Source: Hyphomicrobiales bacterium (GTDB lineage Bacteria > Pseudomonadota > Alphaproteobacteria > Rhizobiales > Phreatobacteraceae). Taken from it: 64,000 nucleotides of DNA. The DNA lies in NCBI GenBank assembly GCA_017304475.1, contig JAFKKV010000015.1, positions 124,001-188,000 on the forward strand, given 5' to 3'. Positions 52,048 to 61,343 of the stretch are shown in pieces. The notes under the pieces were generated by a model. That model had not been told where the DNA came from, searched no databases, and worked only from the letters and a program-made list of their open reading frames with translations. Made by a program: the position numbers and the translations under genes. How positions within the stretch are numbered: the first letter of the stretch is position 1; each line of letters starts with the position of its first letter.

Positions 52048-52059
52048 TTCGATATCGAA
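52048..52059. promoter_or_regulatory. 12-bp palindrome in LysR/MFS divergent promoter
   Basis: TTCGATATCGAA is perfectly self-complementary and lies midway between the two start codons. The surrounding AT-rich DNA (52013-52087) is the only spacer, so promoters and LysR binding sites must lie here. Confidence 0.5.
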
Positions 52060-52087
52060 GAATATCTCATAGGCCTAGTTTGAGGCC

Positions 52088-53275
52088 ATGACCAGCCCAT
52101 CGACAAAGCCTTCCGCCGCCGTCGCGGCAACAGTCGGCCTGCTCGCGCTCGCCAGCGCCATGGGGATCGGCCGTTTCTCGCTGACGCCGATCCTGCCCTT
52201 GATGCAGCACGACAGGGGGCTGACATTTGCAGCGGGAGCCTGGCTCGCGACCGGCAATTATCTGGGATATCTCGTCGGCGCGCTGGCCTGCATGGCCTTC
52301 GCGCCCCGTCCGGTATCGGCGATCCGCTGGGGGCTCATTGGCGTCGCGGTCTTCACCGTGGCAATGGGATTGAGCCATTCGCCGCTACTCTGGCTCGCCC
52401 TCCGGTTTTTCGCAGGCGCGGCCAGCGCCCTCGTGCTGGTCGGCGTTTCGGCCTGGGCGATGCCGATCCTCGCGCGCTCCGGCAAGGAGCGCTGGTCCGG
52501 ATGGGTCTTTGCCGGCGTCGGCATCGGTATCGCCTTTGCCGGTCTCGTGGGCCTGGCCGCGGGGCTCGACGCATGGGGCTCGGGCGCGACGTGGATCGTC
52601 ATGGGGGCTGTCGCGGTGGCGCTGGCCTTGCCGCTGTGGCGGCCACTGGCCAGCGATGGGGTCGTCACGGACAGGACGGAGCCAAAGGCGCAGGCCATGC
52701 CGCGCCGGACCCTGGTCGTCGCCGCCTGTTACGGCCTGTTCGGCTATGGCTACATCATTCCCGCGACCTTCCTGCCGGCCTTGGCCCGCGGATATATCGA
52801 CGATCCCGCGGTGTTCGGCTGGGTCTGGCCGGTATTCGGCGCCGCCGCCGCCCTGTCCACCATCGCAGCGGCACGGTTCGGCCAAGGTCTCCCACCCGCG
52901 CGCTTGTGGATGGGCGCTCAATGGGTGCTGGTGGCCGGCCTGCTGGCGCCGGTGATTTCGCTGAACCTCGCGACCTTGCTGATCGCGGCGATCGGTGTCG
53001 GCGGCACCTTCATGGTCATCACCATGGCCGGCATCAAGGAGGTGCTGCGCGTCGGCGGCCCTAAGGCCTCGCGTGGCATCGGCATGATGACCGCCGCCTT
53101 TTCCGTCGGCCAGATCGCGGGCCCCCTGACCGTCAGTGCCTTTGCCGGCTCCGGCAACGCCTTCACGGTGGCGAGCGTCATCGCCGCTCTGGCGTTGGTC
53201 GTCGGCAATGTCGTGCTTTGGGCCTCCGGGCCGCGTCAGGACCGCGGGATGTCTCCGGAGGTCGCGAAGAACTGA
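52088..53275 (+). CDS. MFS transporter, YbfB/YjiJ family
   Basis: 395 residues with twelve hydrophobic segments. The opening segment LALASAMGIGRFSLTPILPL, with GIGRF and a following MQHDRGLTFAAGAWLATGNY, is typical of the YbfB/YjiJ group. The central loop QAMPRRTLVVAACYGLFGYG marks the second half. Inner-membrane secondary carrier, perhaps an exporter; substrate unknown. It is divergent from the LysR gene and convergent with the FtrA-like gene, 36 bases between stops. Confidence 0.9.
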   Translation: MTSPSTKPSAAVAATVGLLALASAMGIGRFSLTPILPLMQHDRGLTFAAGAWLATGNYLGYLVGALACMAFAPRPVSAIRWGLIGVAVFTVAMGLSHSPLLWLALRFFAGAASALVLVGVSAWAMPILARSGKERWSGWVFAGVGIGIAFAGLVGLAAGLDAWGSGATWIVMGAVAVALALPLWRPLASDGVVTDRTEPKAQAMPRRTLVVAACYGLFGYGYIIPATFLPALARGYIDDPAVFGWVWPVFGAAAALSTIAAARFGQGLPPARLWMGAQWVLVAGLLAPVISLNLATLLIAAIGVGGTFMVITMAGIKEVLRVGGPKASRGIGMMTAAFSVGQIAGPLTVSAFAGSGNAFTVASVIAALALVVGNVVLWASGPRQDRGMSPEVAKN

Positions 53276-53310
53276 CCCGGACCGTCGCGCGAACGCCGCG
53301 CGCGGCCGGG

Positions 53311-54297
53311 TCATTCACCGCAGGCGAACCGCTGGCGATAGGCGCTGGGGCTGACGCCGAGCCGCGTGCGAAAATGATGGCGCATGGTGGCGAGCGATCC
53401 GAAGCCGCTCGCCGCGGCGATGTCTTCGAGCGGCGCCGAGAGCTTTCTTTCGAGCATGTCGCGCGCCGCCCGCAGCCTTTCGCCGATCAGCCACTCACCT
53501 GGTGTCAGGCCGGTCGATGCCTCGAAGCGGCGCTGGAATGTGCGCATGCTCATGCCGGCCCGGTCCGCCAGCAGGCGGATCGGCTGGTCTTCGTGCAGCC
53601 GCGCGCGCATCCATTCGAGCAGCGGTCCGAACCGCGCTCCCTCCCGCTCCTGCAGAACCGGCCCTTCGATGAATTGCGCCTGGCCGCCCTCGCGATGGGG
53701 CGGAACGACGAGGCGGCGGGCGACGCTGTTGGCGGCTTCGGCGCCGAAGTCGCCACGCACCACATGCAGGCAGAGATCGATGCCGGCGGCGCTGCCGGCC
53801 GCCGTCAGCACCGATCCCTGGTCGATATAGAGGACATCGGCGTCCAGGGTGATGTCGGGATAGCGATCGGCGATGGGCCGCACATAACGCCAATGGGTCG
53901 TCGCGCGCAGCCCGGCGAGCAGGCCGGCCGCCGCCAGCACGGCGACGCCGGAGCAGAGCGACATGATGCGGGCGCCGCGGTGATGGGCGGCGCGCAATGC
54001 TGCGATCAGCGGCGCGGGAACCGGCGCGTCGATCGCCCGCCAGCCGGGGACGACGATCAGGTCGGCGGCCTGAAGGATGTCGAGGCCATGACCGACCGAG
54101 ACCGAAAGGCCGCCGGCCGCGCGGAACGGGCCCGGCTCGATGCCTGATACGGCGAAGCGATACCATGTCTCGCCCATTTCAGGCCGCGGCAGGCCGAAAA
54201 TCTCGTAGGCCACCCCGAATTCGAAGGTGCAGAGCCCGTCATAGGCGAGCGACACGACCAGGGGCCCGGTGAGGTCAGGAGATGGCGCGTTTGGCAT
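53311..54297 (-). CDS. ftrA: GlxA/FtrA family AraC-type transcriptional regulator
   Basis: 328 residues from ATG 54297. An N-terminal DJ-1/PfpI-like domain (VVSLAYDGLCTFEFGVAYEI, IVVPGWRAID, IMSLCSGVAVLAAAGLLAGL) is followed by an AraC helix-turn-helix domain (LLADRAGMSMRTFQRRFEAS, EDIAAASGFGSLATMRHHFR). This arrangement matches FtrA, a regulator often encoded next to a rhodanese. Here the rhodanese is divergent, 91 bases away. The open frame to 54432 overlaps the rhodanese gene and is rejected. The gene symbol is assigned from domain order and context, so it is tentative. Confidence 0.88.
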   Translation of the reverse strand: MPNAPSPDLTGPLVVSLAYDGLCTFEFGVAYEIFGLPRPEMGETWYRFAVSGIEPGPFRAAGGLSVSVGHGLDILQAADLIVVPGWRAIDAPVPAPLIAALRAAHHRGARIMSLCSGVAVLAAAGLLAGLRATTHWRYVRPIADRYPDITLDADVLYIDQGSVLTAAGSAAGIDLCLHVVRGDFGAEAANSVARRLVVPPHREGGQAQFIEGPVLQEREGARFGPLLEWMRARLHEDQPIRLLADRAGMSMRTFQRRFEASTGLTPGEWLIGERLRAARDMLERKLSAPLEDIAAASGFGSLATMRHHFRTRLGVSPSAYRQRFACGE

Positions 54298-54388
54298 GAT
54301 CTTGATGCTAAGTGGCGTTGCAGCCAATTTCAAGCAAGCCTCTTTCGAGGCAAGGTCGCCATCGGCAACGCCCAAAAGGAGCTTCCGC

Positions 54389-54778
54389 ATGACAAGCCGC
54401 GTCAGCGAAATACCGACCGCGTCACCTGACATCGTCGCCCGGCACTATGGCCAGCGGCTCGCCTTCGAGACCGACTGCTCCGACGTCTTCCTGTCGATGC
54501 AATCCGGCGAACCGGATTTCGTCCTGCTCGATGTGCGTGGCCCGGCGCTGTTCGCGGCCCGCCATATTCCCGGCGCCGTCAATCTCCCGCACGGCAAGAT
54601 GACCGCCCGCAAGATGGCGGAATGGCCCGACGATACGCTGTTCGTGGTCTATTGCGCCGGTCCGCATTGCAACGGCACCGACAAGGCCGCCTGGCGACTG
54701 GCCCAGCTCGACAAGCGCGTGAAGGTGATGATCGGCGGGATGACCGGCTGGGCCGACGAAGATCTTCCCTTCGCGTAA
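54389..54778 (+). CDS. Rhodanese-like domain protein
   Basis: 129 residues, a single rhodanese domain. VLLDVRGPALFAARHIPGAV and NLPHGKM form the N-terminal half. The active-site loop is VVYCAGPHCNGTDKAAWRLA, with Cys in CAGPHCNG as the persulfide carrier, and IGGMTGWADEDLPF closes the fold. AAGGAG precedes ATG 54389. It is divergent from and probably controlled by the FtrA-like regulator. The role is sulfur transfer or detoxification; the donor is unknown. Confidence 0.92.
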   Translation: MTSRVSEIPTASPDIVARHYGQRLAFETDCSDVFLSMQSGEPDFVLLDVRGPALFAARHIPGAVNLPHGKMTARKMAEWPDDTLFVVYCAGPHCNGTDKAAWRLAQLDKRVKVMIGGMTGWADEDLPFA

Positions 54779-54817
54779 GGCGCGACGTGGCTCCCGGCCG
54801 CTTCCCGGCCCGGGGCC

Positions 54818-56074
54818 TCAGCGTTCCGCCGTCCGCACGGCTCCGCTGGCCGTGAGTTCGCCGGCCTCGGCCTCGCTCAGGCCGAGTTCCCTCAGGATCT
54901 CCAGCGTATGCTCGCCGAAGTCCGGGGCCGGGCGCGACGGTGTCGGCTGGCTGGCGCTCCAATGCGAGGGCACCTGCATGGTGCGCACGGCGCCCTCGGT
55001 CGGATGATCGGCGCGGGCGAAGAAGCCGACATCGGCGAGATGCGGATCCTCCATGATGGTTTCGAGCGTGTGCATCGGCGCGTGCGGGATATCGGCGGCG
55101 CCGAGCAAGGCTTCCCATTCCGCGGTGCTCCGGGTGAGGAAGATGGCCGCGACCTGTTCCGTGATGGCCGCGATATGGCGGGTGCGGCTGGCATGGCTGG
55201 CAAAGCGCGGATCGGAGAGCGCTTCGGCCTGGCCGGCGATCTCCAGGAAACGGCGCCAGTGCCTGTCGGTATAGATGACGACGCAGAGATAGCCATCGGC
55301 CGTGCGATAGGGGCGGCGGTCGCGGGCGAGCAGCCGCGGATAGCCGCCCCGGTCGAGCGGCGGATCGTAGCTCAGGCCGCCGAGATGGTCGCCCAGCACG
55401 AAGCTCGCCATGGTCTCGAACATCGGCATGTCGATGCGCTGTCCCTCGCCGGTGCGGTCGCGGTGGCGCAGCGCGCCGAGGATAGCGGTCGCCGCGTGCA
55501 GGCCGACGACGCGGTCGGCGATATTGACCGGCACGTAGCGCGGCGTCCCGTCGCCGGCCTCCGCGATCAGCGAGGGGATCGTCGCCAATCCCTGGATCAG
55601 GTCGTCATAGGCGGGACGGGCGGCATAACGGCCGTCCTGGCCGAAGCCGAAAGTGCCGACATAGATGATGCCGGGCCGGACCGCCGCGACGGCGTCATAA
55701 CCCAACCCCAGCCGTTCCATCGCCTGCGGCCGGACATTGTAGACCAGCACATCGGCGGTCGCCGCCAGCCGGAGCGCGACGTCCCGGCCGGCGGGCGCCT
55801 TGAGGTCGACGGCGATCGAGCGCTTGGAGCGATTGGCATGCATGAACATGCCGCCCATCGCGCCGCCGCGGCTCGGGCCGACCTGCCGGATGATGTCGCC
55901 GTCGGGGCTTTCGAGCTTGATCACGTCGGCGCCCATGTCGCCGAGGATCGAGGTGGCGTAGGGGCCCATCAGCACGGATGTGAGGTCCAGGATCCGGACG
56001 CCCGCGAGCGGCCCCCCGCCACCCTGGCCGGGGCTCTGCGAAGAAACGGGATCGGTCATGCCGGGATCGGTCAT
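54818..56074 (-). CDS. CaiB/BaiF family III CoA transferase
   Basis: 418 residues. AGVRILDLTSVLMGPYATSI, LGDMGADVIKLESPDGD and NRSKRSIAVDLKAPAGR are clear family III features. PVNIADRVVGLHAATAILGA contains the aspartate expected to form the anhydride. It begins inside the end of the molybdoenzyme gene (4-base ATGA overlap), so the two are translationally coupled. That coupling is unusual and suggests a shared pathway in which a product of the reductase is activated as its CoA thioester. Different from the transferase at 4048 in length and sequence. Confidence 0.93.
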   Translation of the reverse strand: MTDPGMTDPVSSQSPGQGGGGPLAGVRILDLTSVLMGPYATSILGDMGADVIKLESPDGDIIRQVGPSRGGAMGGMFMHANRSKRSIAVDLKAPAGRDVALRLAATADVLVYNVRPQAMERLGLGYDAVAAVRPGIIYVGTFGFGQDGRYAARPAYDDLIQGLATIPSLIAEAGDGTPRYVPVNIADRVVGLHAATAILGALRHRDRTGEGQRIDMPMFETMASFVLGDHLGGLSYDPPLDRGGYPRLLARDRRPYRTADGYLCVVIYTDRHWRRFLEIAGQAEALSDPRFASHASRTRHIAAITEQVAAIFLTRSTAEWEALLGAADIPHAPMHTLETIMEDPHLADVGFFARADHPTEGAVRTMQVPSHWSASQPTPSRPAPDFGEHTLEILRELGLSEAEAGELTASGAVRTAER

Positions 56075-58389
56075 GCTTGCTCTCCGGCTTGGCCCGGTGG
56101 TTCATGGGCCCTGATCGTGGGACGCGCACCGGTGTAGCGCTCGCACTGCACCGTCGTCACCTGGCCGCAGCAGCCTTGGGCCAGGCGCGAGGTGCCGATG
56201 TCGCGGGTCAGCACGTTCGGATTGCCGTGAACACAGAGCGGTTCGTCCGTGTCCTCGCCCTGCGGGTCGTACCAGGCCCCCGTCGGCAGATGAACCACGC
56301 CGGGCATCACGGCGTCGCTCAGCCGGGCCGCGGCGAGGCAGGCGCCACGGGCATTGAACAGCCGCACTAGGTCGCCGTCCGCGATGGCGCGCTCTGCCGC
56401 GTCGTACGGATTGATCCGCATGACCTCACAGCCGTGCCGTTTCGCGGACTGGCTATAGGCGCCGAAATCGAGCTGGCTGTGCAGCCGGGTGGCCGGCTGG
56501 TTGGCGATCAGGGTGAGCGGCGCGGCCGCATCGGGCTGTTCGGTCGCCGGCAGCCAGGTCGGGTGGCCGGGGCAATCGTCGTAACGGAAGCCCGCAATGG
56601 TCTCGCAGACGATTTCGATGCGCCCGCTCGGCGTCGTCAGCGGGTTGGCTTTCGGGTCGGCGCGGAAGGCCCTGAGGATGCCGCCATCATCAGGGGCCGA
56701 GGGCAGGGCGATCTCGCCGGCCTGCCAGAACGTTTCGAAGGACGGCGCGGGCCAGCCCTTGTCCGCGAGCGCCTGCCGCGTCGGCTGGTAGAGATGCTCG
56801 AGCCATTGCCGCGCGGAACGGCCCTCGGTGAAGGCCTGCTCGCAGCCCATCCGCGCCGCAACGCCTGAGAAGATGGTGAAATCGTCGCGAGCCTCGCCGA
56901 TCGGCTCGACCACCTGGCGCATGGCGATCAGGCGCGGATCGGTCGCGGCGGCGCCGATATCGTCGCGCTCCAGCGTCATCGTCGCGGGCAGGACGATGTC
57001 GGCGAAACGTGCCATCGGCGTCCAGGCGGTCTCGTGGCAGACGATGGTGTCGACCTGCGAGAAGGCGCGCCGCAGCCGCGTGAGGTCCTGGTGGTGATGG
57101 AACGGGTTGCCGCCGGCCCAATAGATCAGCTTGATATCGGGATAGGTCAGGCGCTGGCCGTTATAGTCGTAGGGCTCACCGGGATTGAGCAGCATGTCGG
57201 CGATGCGGGCGACCGGGATGAAGTCGGCCACGCCGTTCCGGCCCTGCGGCATGGTCGGGATCGGCACGGCATTGACCCGCCGGCCGGTATGGCCCATGGC
57301 GCCCAGCGCGTAATTGTAGCCGCCGCCGGGCAGGCCGATCTGCCCGGTCATGGCGGAGAGCACGGCGGCCATCCAGACCGGCTGCTCGCCATATTGGGCG
57401 CGCTGCAGCGCATGCGCCACGGTGATCAGGCTGCGCCCCGCGACGAGCCTGCGCGCCAGGTCCTGGATGGTGGTTGCGGCGATGCCAGTGATCCCGGCGG
57501 CCCAAGCGGCGTCCTTGACGATGCCGTCCTCGGCGCCGGTAAGGTAGCCGGCAAAGATATCGAAGCCGACGCAGTAGCGCGCGAGGAAGGCGCGGTCATG
57601 CAGGTCTTCGGAGAGAAGCGTGTGGGCGAGGCCCAGCATCATCGCGACATCGGTGCCCGGCCGGATCGGCAGCCAGAGCGGCCTTGCCTCCTCGGGCATG
57701 TCGTCGCGTAGCGGGCTGACCGAGCAGAACAGGGTGCCCCGGGCAGCGGCGCGGGTCATCGCGTCGGGTTCGACATGGCGGGTGATGCCGCCGCTGGCGA
57801 TCATCTGGTTCTTCAAGGGCATGCCGCCAAAGGCGAGCACGAGGTCGGTATGCTCGGCGATCTGCTCCCAGGTGATGTTGCGCCGGGACAAGACCTCGAA
57901 CGCGCCCAGCACATGGGGCAGGATCACCGAGGAAGCGCCGGCGCTGTAGCTGTTGACCGACCGAACATAGCCGCCGCAGGCGACATTGAAGAAGCGATGG
58001 ATCTGACCCGAGGCGTGATGGAAGCGCCCAGCGCTCGCCCAGCCATAGGAGCCGCCATAGATCGCCTGGGCGCCGAACTCGGCCTTGACCCGGGTGATCT
58101 CGCCGGCGAGCCGGTCGAGCACCTCGTCCCAGCCGACGGCGACGAGATCGTCGGAGAAGTCGCGCCGCCGTGGCCCCGGGCCGCGCTCCAGCCAGCCGCG
58201 CCGGACCATGGGGCGGGTGATCCGCGCCTTGTGGCGCAGCGCATCGGTGAAATTGCCGAGGATGGGCGAGGGGGCAGGATCATCCGGGTGGGGGGTGACC
58301 GCCAGTCTCTCGCCATCCCAGCGCGCGGAGAAACTGCCCCAATGGGCGGCATGCGGAGTACCGGCTGACCGGGAACGCGGATCATCCAT
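56071..58389 (-). CDS. Molybdopterin-dependent oxidoreductase, BisC/TorA-like
   Basis: 772 residues of the DMSO reductase family. No iron-sulfur Cys motif is at the N-terminus. The molybdenum ligand is Ser in VNSYSAGASSVILPHVLGAF, as in biotin sulfoxide and TMAO reductases. Pterin-binding blocks YWAGGNPFHHHQDLTRLRRA and DTIVCHETAWTPMARFADIV, and the C-terminal TLIANQPATRLHSQLDFGAY, are typical. No Tat signal is seen, so it is cytoplasmic like BisC. The start is ATG 58389, with 58434 as an alternative. Coupled to the CoA transferase and divergent from a LysR gene. Confidence 0.93.
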   Translation of the reverse strand: MDDPRSRSAGTPHAAHWGSFSARWDGERLAVTPHPDDPAPSPILGNFTDALRHKARITRPMVRRGWLERGPGPRRRDFSDDLVAVGWDEVLDRLAGEITRVKAEFGAQAIYGGSYGWASAGRFHHASGQIHRFFNVACGGYVRSVNSYSAGASSVILPHVLGAFEVLSRRNITWEQIAEHTDLVLAFGGMPLKNQMIASGGITRHVEPDAMTRAAARGTLFCSVSPLRDDMPEEARPLWLPIRPGTDVAMMLGLAHTLLSEDLHDRAFLARYCVGFDIFAGYLTGAEDGIVKDAAWAAGITGIAATTIQDLARRLVAGRSLITVAHALQRAQYGEQPVWMAAVLSAMTGQIGLPGGGYNYALGAMGHTGRRVNAVPIPTMPQGRNGVADFIPVARIADMLLNPGEPYDYNGQRLTYPDIKLIYWAGGNPFHHHQDLTRLRRAFSQVDTIVCHETAWTPMARFADIVLPATMTLERDDIGAAATDPRLIAMRQVVEPIGEARDDFTIFSGVAARMGCEQAFTEGRSARQWLEHLYQPTRQALADKGWPAPSFETFWQAGEIALPSAPDDGGILRAFRADPKANPLTTPSGRIEIVCETIAGFRYDDCPGHPTWLPATEQPDAAAPLTLIANQPATRLHSQLDFGAYSQSAKRHGCEVMRINPYDAAERAIADGDLVRLFNARGACLAAARLSDAVMPGVVHLPTGAWYDPQGEDTDEPLCVHGNPNVLTRDIGTSRLAQGCCGQVTTVQCERYTGARPTIRAHEPPGQAGEQA

Positions 58390-58469
58390 GCGGGGCTCGC
58401 CAAGCGTGGTCCCGATCGCGGAAGGTCGCCGCATCGGCTGTCCCGACGGATATTGCTGATGGTCCTGAT

Positions 58470-58485
58470 ATCAGTCCAATATGCG
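58470..58485. promoter_or_regulatory. 16-bp putative LysR site, copy 1
   Basis: ATCAGTCCAATATGCG lies 81 bases upstream of the molybdoenzyme start and 41 bases upstream of the LysR start, overlapping a 10-bp palindrome CTGATATCAG at 58465-58474. The exact reverse complement occurs at 59508-59523, in front of the gamma-glutamyltransferase operon. Confidence 0.65.
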
Positions 58486-58525
58486 GCCATCCTGTTTTCA
58501 AGAACTGCTGCTTATGAGAGGCTTC

Positions 58526-59488
58526 ATGGCCCCCGGTCGCCGTCCGACCAGCGCCACGCTGGAACTGCGCCATCTCCGCTATTTCCTCGCCACCGCTGAG
58601 GAGCTCAATTACGGCCGTGCCGCCGAGCGCCTGAAGATCGCCCAGCCGGGCCTCAGCCAGCAGATCATGAATCTGGAGGAGATCGTCGGCACGCCGCTGT
58701 TCGACCGGACCAGGCGCTCGGTCAAGCTGACGCTCGCCGGCGAGCTGTTCGCGGCGGAAGCGCGCAAGGCGGTCACCCAGGCCGATACGGCGCTGCTGGT
58801 CGCAAGGCGCGCCGGGCGCGGCGAACTCGGGCGCATCGCCATCGGTTATGTCGGGTCCGCGGCCTATACCGGCGCGCTGACGACGCTGGTCGGCGAGTTC
58901 CGCTCGGCCTATCCGGAGGTCGACCTGCAGATCTCGGAAATGGAAATGCAGCAGCAGCTCGACCAGCTCGACCAGGGCCGGCTCGACATCGGCTTCATTC
59001 GCCCGCCGGTGCCTTTGCCGACCGGCATTGCCAGCATTCCCATCCTGTTCGAGGAGATCATGCTCGCTCTGCCCGAGAGCCATCCGCTGGCGGCCCACGA
59101 CCCCGTGCCGCTTGCCGAGCTCAACGGCGACATCTTCATCACGCCGCGCCATCCGCCCGAGGTGAGCTTCCACAAACATACCAGCACGGCCTGCCGGGCG
59201 GCCGGGTTCTTCCCGCGCCTCGGTCCCCAGGGGCGCGATTTCGTGACGATCGCCAGCATGGTGGCAGTCGGTCTCGGCGTCGCGCTGGTGCCGCAGTCGC
59301 TGCGCTGCATCCAGGTTCCGGGCCTCAGCTACAGGAGCATCGGCGGCGATCCGGTCCTGGCGGAGCTCGCGGTCGCCTATCGGCGCAACGAGCCCTCGCC
59401 GGTGGCGCGCGCCTTCGCCGCCCATGCCCGCCGCTCGGCGAGGCTCGAACGGAAATCGCGGGTTTCGGACTCCATTGAGAAGTCATGA
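58526..59488 (+). CDS. LysR family regulator
   Basis: About 320 residues from ATG 58526, with AGAGG five bases upstream (58514 and 58481 also in frame). Winged helix: LELRHLRYFLATAEELNYGR, AAERLKIAQPGLSQQIMNLE and DRTRRSVKLTLAGELF. The effector domain (IGYVGSAAYTGALTTLVGEF, FVTIASMVAVGLGVALVPQS) resembles aromatic-degradation regulators such as CatM/BenM types, although such names would be over-precise. It stands between two operons that share an identical 16-bp sequence in their promoter regions, and presumably controls both. Confidence 0.93.
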   Translation: MAPGRRPTSATLELRHLRYFLATAEELNYGRAAERLKIAQPGLSQQIMNLEEIVGTPLFDRTRRSVKLTLAGELFAAEARKAVTQADTALLVARRAGRGELGRIAIGYVGSAAYTGALTTLVGEFRSAYPEVDLQISEMEMQQQLDQLDQGRLDIGFIRPPVPLPTGIASIPILFEEIMLALPESHPLAAHDPVPLAELNGDIFITPRHPPEVSFHKHTSTACRAAGFFPRLGPQGRDFVTIASMVAVGLGVALVPQSLRCIQVPGLSYRSIGGDPVLAELAVAYRRNEPSPVARAFAAHARRSARLERKSRVSDSIEKS

Positions 59489-59504
59489 TTATCAAAAATC
59501 ATGA
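59483..59504. promoter_or_regulatory. Inverted repeat at the end of the LysR gene
   Basis: TCATGATT-ATCAAA-AATCATGA has 8-base arms and a 6-base loop and includes the LysR stop codon. It may be a weak terminator, or part of the operator region together with the 59508 sequence. Confidence 0.5.
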
Positions 59505-59507
59505 AAG

Positions 59508-59523
59508 CGCATATTGGACTGAT
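59508..59523. promoter_or_regulatory. 16-bp putative LysR site, copy 2
   Basis: CGCATATTGGACTGAT is the exact reverse complement of 58470-58485. It lies 50 bases before the gamma-glutamyltransferase start, so the LysR protein between the two copies could act on both operons. Confidence 0.65.
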
Positions 59524-59573
59524 TTGATGAACTGCGCCGATACTTCCTGATCTCAGCGATCAGGCGGGCGGCG

Positions 59574-61268
59574 ATGGATTGGCGCGACCGGGCGGGAAGC
59601 CCCTTCACTTGCGAGAAGACGGCGGTCAGCGCCAGCAGGGGCATGGCGGTGACCAATCACCCGCTGGCCTCGGCCGCGGCGGTCGAGATCATGGCGGTGG
59701 GCGGCAATGCCGTCGACGCTTCGGTCGCGGCGCTGTTCACGCTCACCGTGGTCGAGCCGATGATGGTCGGCATCCTCGGCGGCGGCGTGGCGCTGATCCG
59801 GCTCGCCGACGGGCGCGAGATCGCGCTCGACGGGCTCTCCACCGCGCCCGCGGCGGCCCGTCCAGACAGCTTCACGCCGATTTCGGACGTCTGGCCCGAC
59901 TATATGGAGACCAAGGGCCGCGCCAACCGGGTCGGCCCGAAAGCCGTGGCCGTGCCCGGCACGCTGAAAGCCTGGTGCGAGGCGGCCGAGCGCTATGGCC
60001 GCCTGCCGCTCCGCGACCTCATGGAGCCGGCGATCCGCCATGCCGAACGCGGCTTCCGCCTGTCGCCCTATCTCGCCACCTGTATCACGGAAATCGCGCC
60101 GGATCTGGCGCTCGACCCGGCGATCGCCGCCGTTTTCCTGCCTGAGGGCCGGCCGCTCGCCGCCGGCGATCTGCTGGTTCAGGCCGATTACGCGGCGACG
60201 CTGAGGCAGATCGCCGAGCACGGGCCGGACATTGTCTATGGCGGTGCGCTCGGACGCCGCATCGCCGAGCATCTTGAAAAGGCGGGCTCGTTCCTGCGGC
60301 TCGAAGACCTCGTCGCCTATCGCACGATCGAGCGCGAGCCGGTGCGTGGCCTTTATCGCGGCGTTGAAGTGGTCGGGCCGCCGCCGCCCTGTTCCGGCGG
60401 CGTCCATACGCTGCAGATCCTCAACCTGCTCGAAGCCTATGACATCGGCCAGCTCGGCTTCGGCACGCCCGAAACGCTGCACCTGGTCCTGGAGGCGCTG
60501 AAGATCGCCGCCGCCGACCGGCGCGCCGTGACCGCCGATCCCGCTTTCGTCGACGTGCCCGTCGCGCGCCTGATCTCCAAGGACTATGCGGCGCTGCGCC
60601 GGCCGGAAATCGATCCAGGCCAGGCAGGGGCCTTCGAGGCGAAGATCCTGTCGAACGAATCCGCCAACACCACCCACGTCACCATTGCCGATGACGAGGG
60701 CAATATCGTCACCTCGACGCAGACGATCAACAGCCTGTTCGGCGCGCGCATCATGATCCCCGGAACCGGGATCATCCCCAACAACTACATGTATCTGTTC
60801 GATCCGCATCCCGGCAACGCGCTGTCGCTTCAGCCGGGCAAGCGCATCACCAGCGGCATCACCGCGCTGATCGGCAAGCGCGAGGGGCGTCCGGTCTTCG
60901 CGCTCGGTCTGCCCGGTGCCCATCGCATCCCGGCATGCGCCATGCAGGCGGTCCTGAATTTCGTCGACCATGGCATGAACGTGCAGGAGGCCGTCGAGGC
61001 GCCGCGCGTCTTCACCTGGGGCCAGGAGGCGGAAGTCGAGCTCGGCATGGCCGAAGCGGTGCGCCCCACGCTCGCCGGCCTCGGCCATCGGGTCGCCCCG
61101 GTCGATCATGTCGCGGGCGGCATGTGCGCCATCACCTTCGCCGAGGACGGCGTCATGACCGGAGCTGCCTGCTGGCGTGCCGACGGCGTGGCCATGGGGG
61201 TCGGCGGTGGCGCCGCGCGCGCCGGCACGTCCTTCTGGCCCGATCCGCGGCGCGGCCGCAGCTACTGA
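59574..61268 (+). CDS. Gamma-glutamyltransferase family protein
   Basis: 564 residues of the Ntn-hydrolase family. The early block MAVTNHPLASAAAVEIMAVG and GGNAVDASVAALFTLTVVEP is characteristic. The autocleavage site and nucleophile are in SANTTHVTIADDEGNIV, where the first Thr of TTH would become the N-terminus of the small subunit. GGARI-type substrate loop and NNYMYLFDPHPGN follow. No signal peptide is obvious, so it may be cytoplasmic, as in relatives acting on acylated amino compounds. It is first in an operon with a peptide-type ABC importer, suggesting cleavage of imported gamma-glutamyl compounds. Confidence 0.92.
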   Translation: MDWRDRAGSPFTCEKTAVSASRGMAVTNHPLASAAAVEIMAVGGNAVDASVAALFTLTVVEPMMVGILGGGVALIRLADGREIALDGLSTAPAAARPDSFTPISDVWPDYMETKGRANRVGPKAVAVPGTLKAWCEAAERYGRLPLRDLMEPAIRHAERGFRLSPYLATCITEIAPDLALDPAIAAVFLPEGRPLAAGDLLVQADYAATLRQIAEHGPDIVYGGALGRRIAEHLEKAGSFLRLEDLVAYRTIEREPVRGLYRGVEVVGPPPPCSGGVHTLQILNLLEAYDIGQLGFGTPETLHLVLEALKIAAADRRAVTADPAFVDVPVARLISKDYAALRRPEIDPGQAGAFEAKILSNESANTTHVTIADDEGNIVTSTQTINSLFGARIMIPGTGIIPNNYMYLFDPHPGNALSLQPGKRITSGITALIGKREGRPVFALGLPGAHRIPACAMQAVLNFVDHGMNVQEAVEAPRVFTWGQEAEVELGMAEAVRPTLAGLGHRVAPVDHVAGGMCAITFAEDGVMTGAACWRADGVAMGVGGGAARAGTSFWPDPRRGRSY

Positions 61269-61343
61269 ACGACAACAACGCGCAAGCCGGCGAAGTCCGC
61301 CGGCGCATCAGCGCGGCAAGCCAAACAAAAAGGGGAACGGAAC

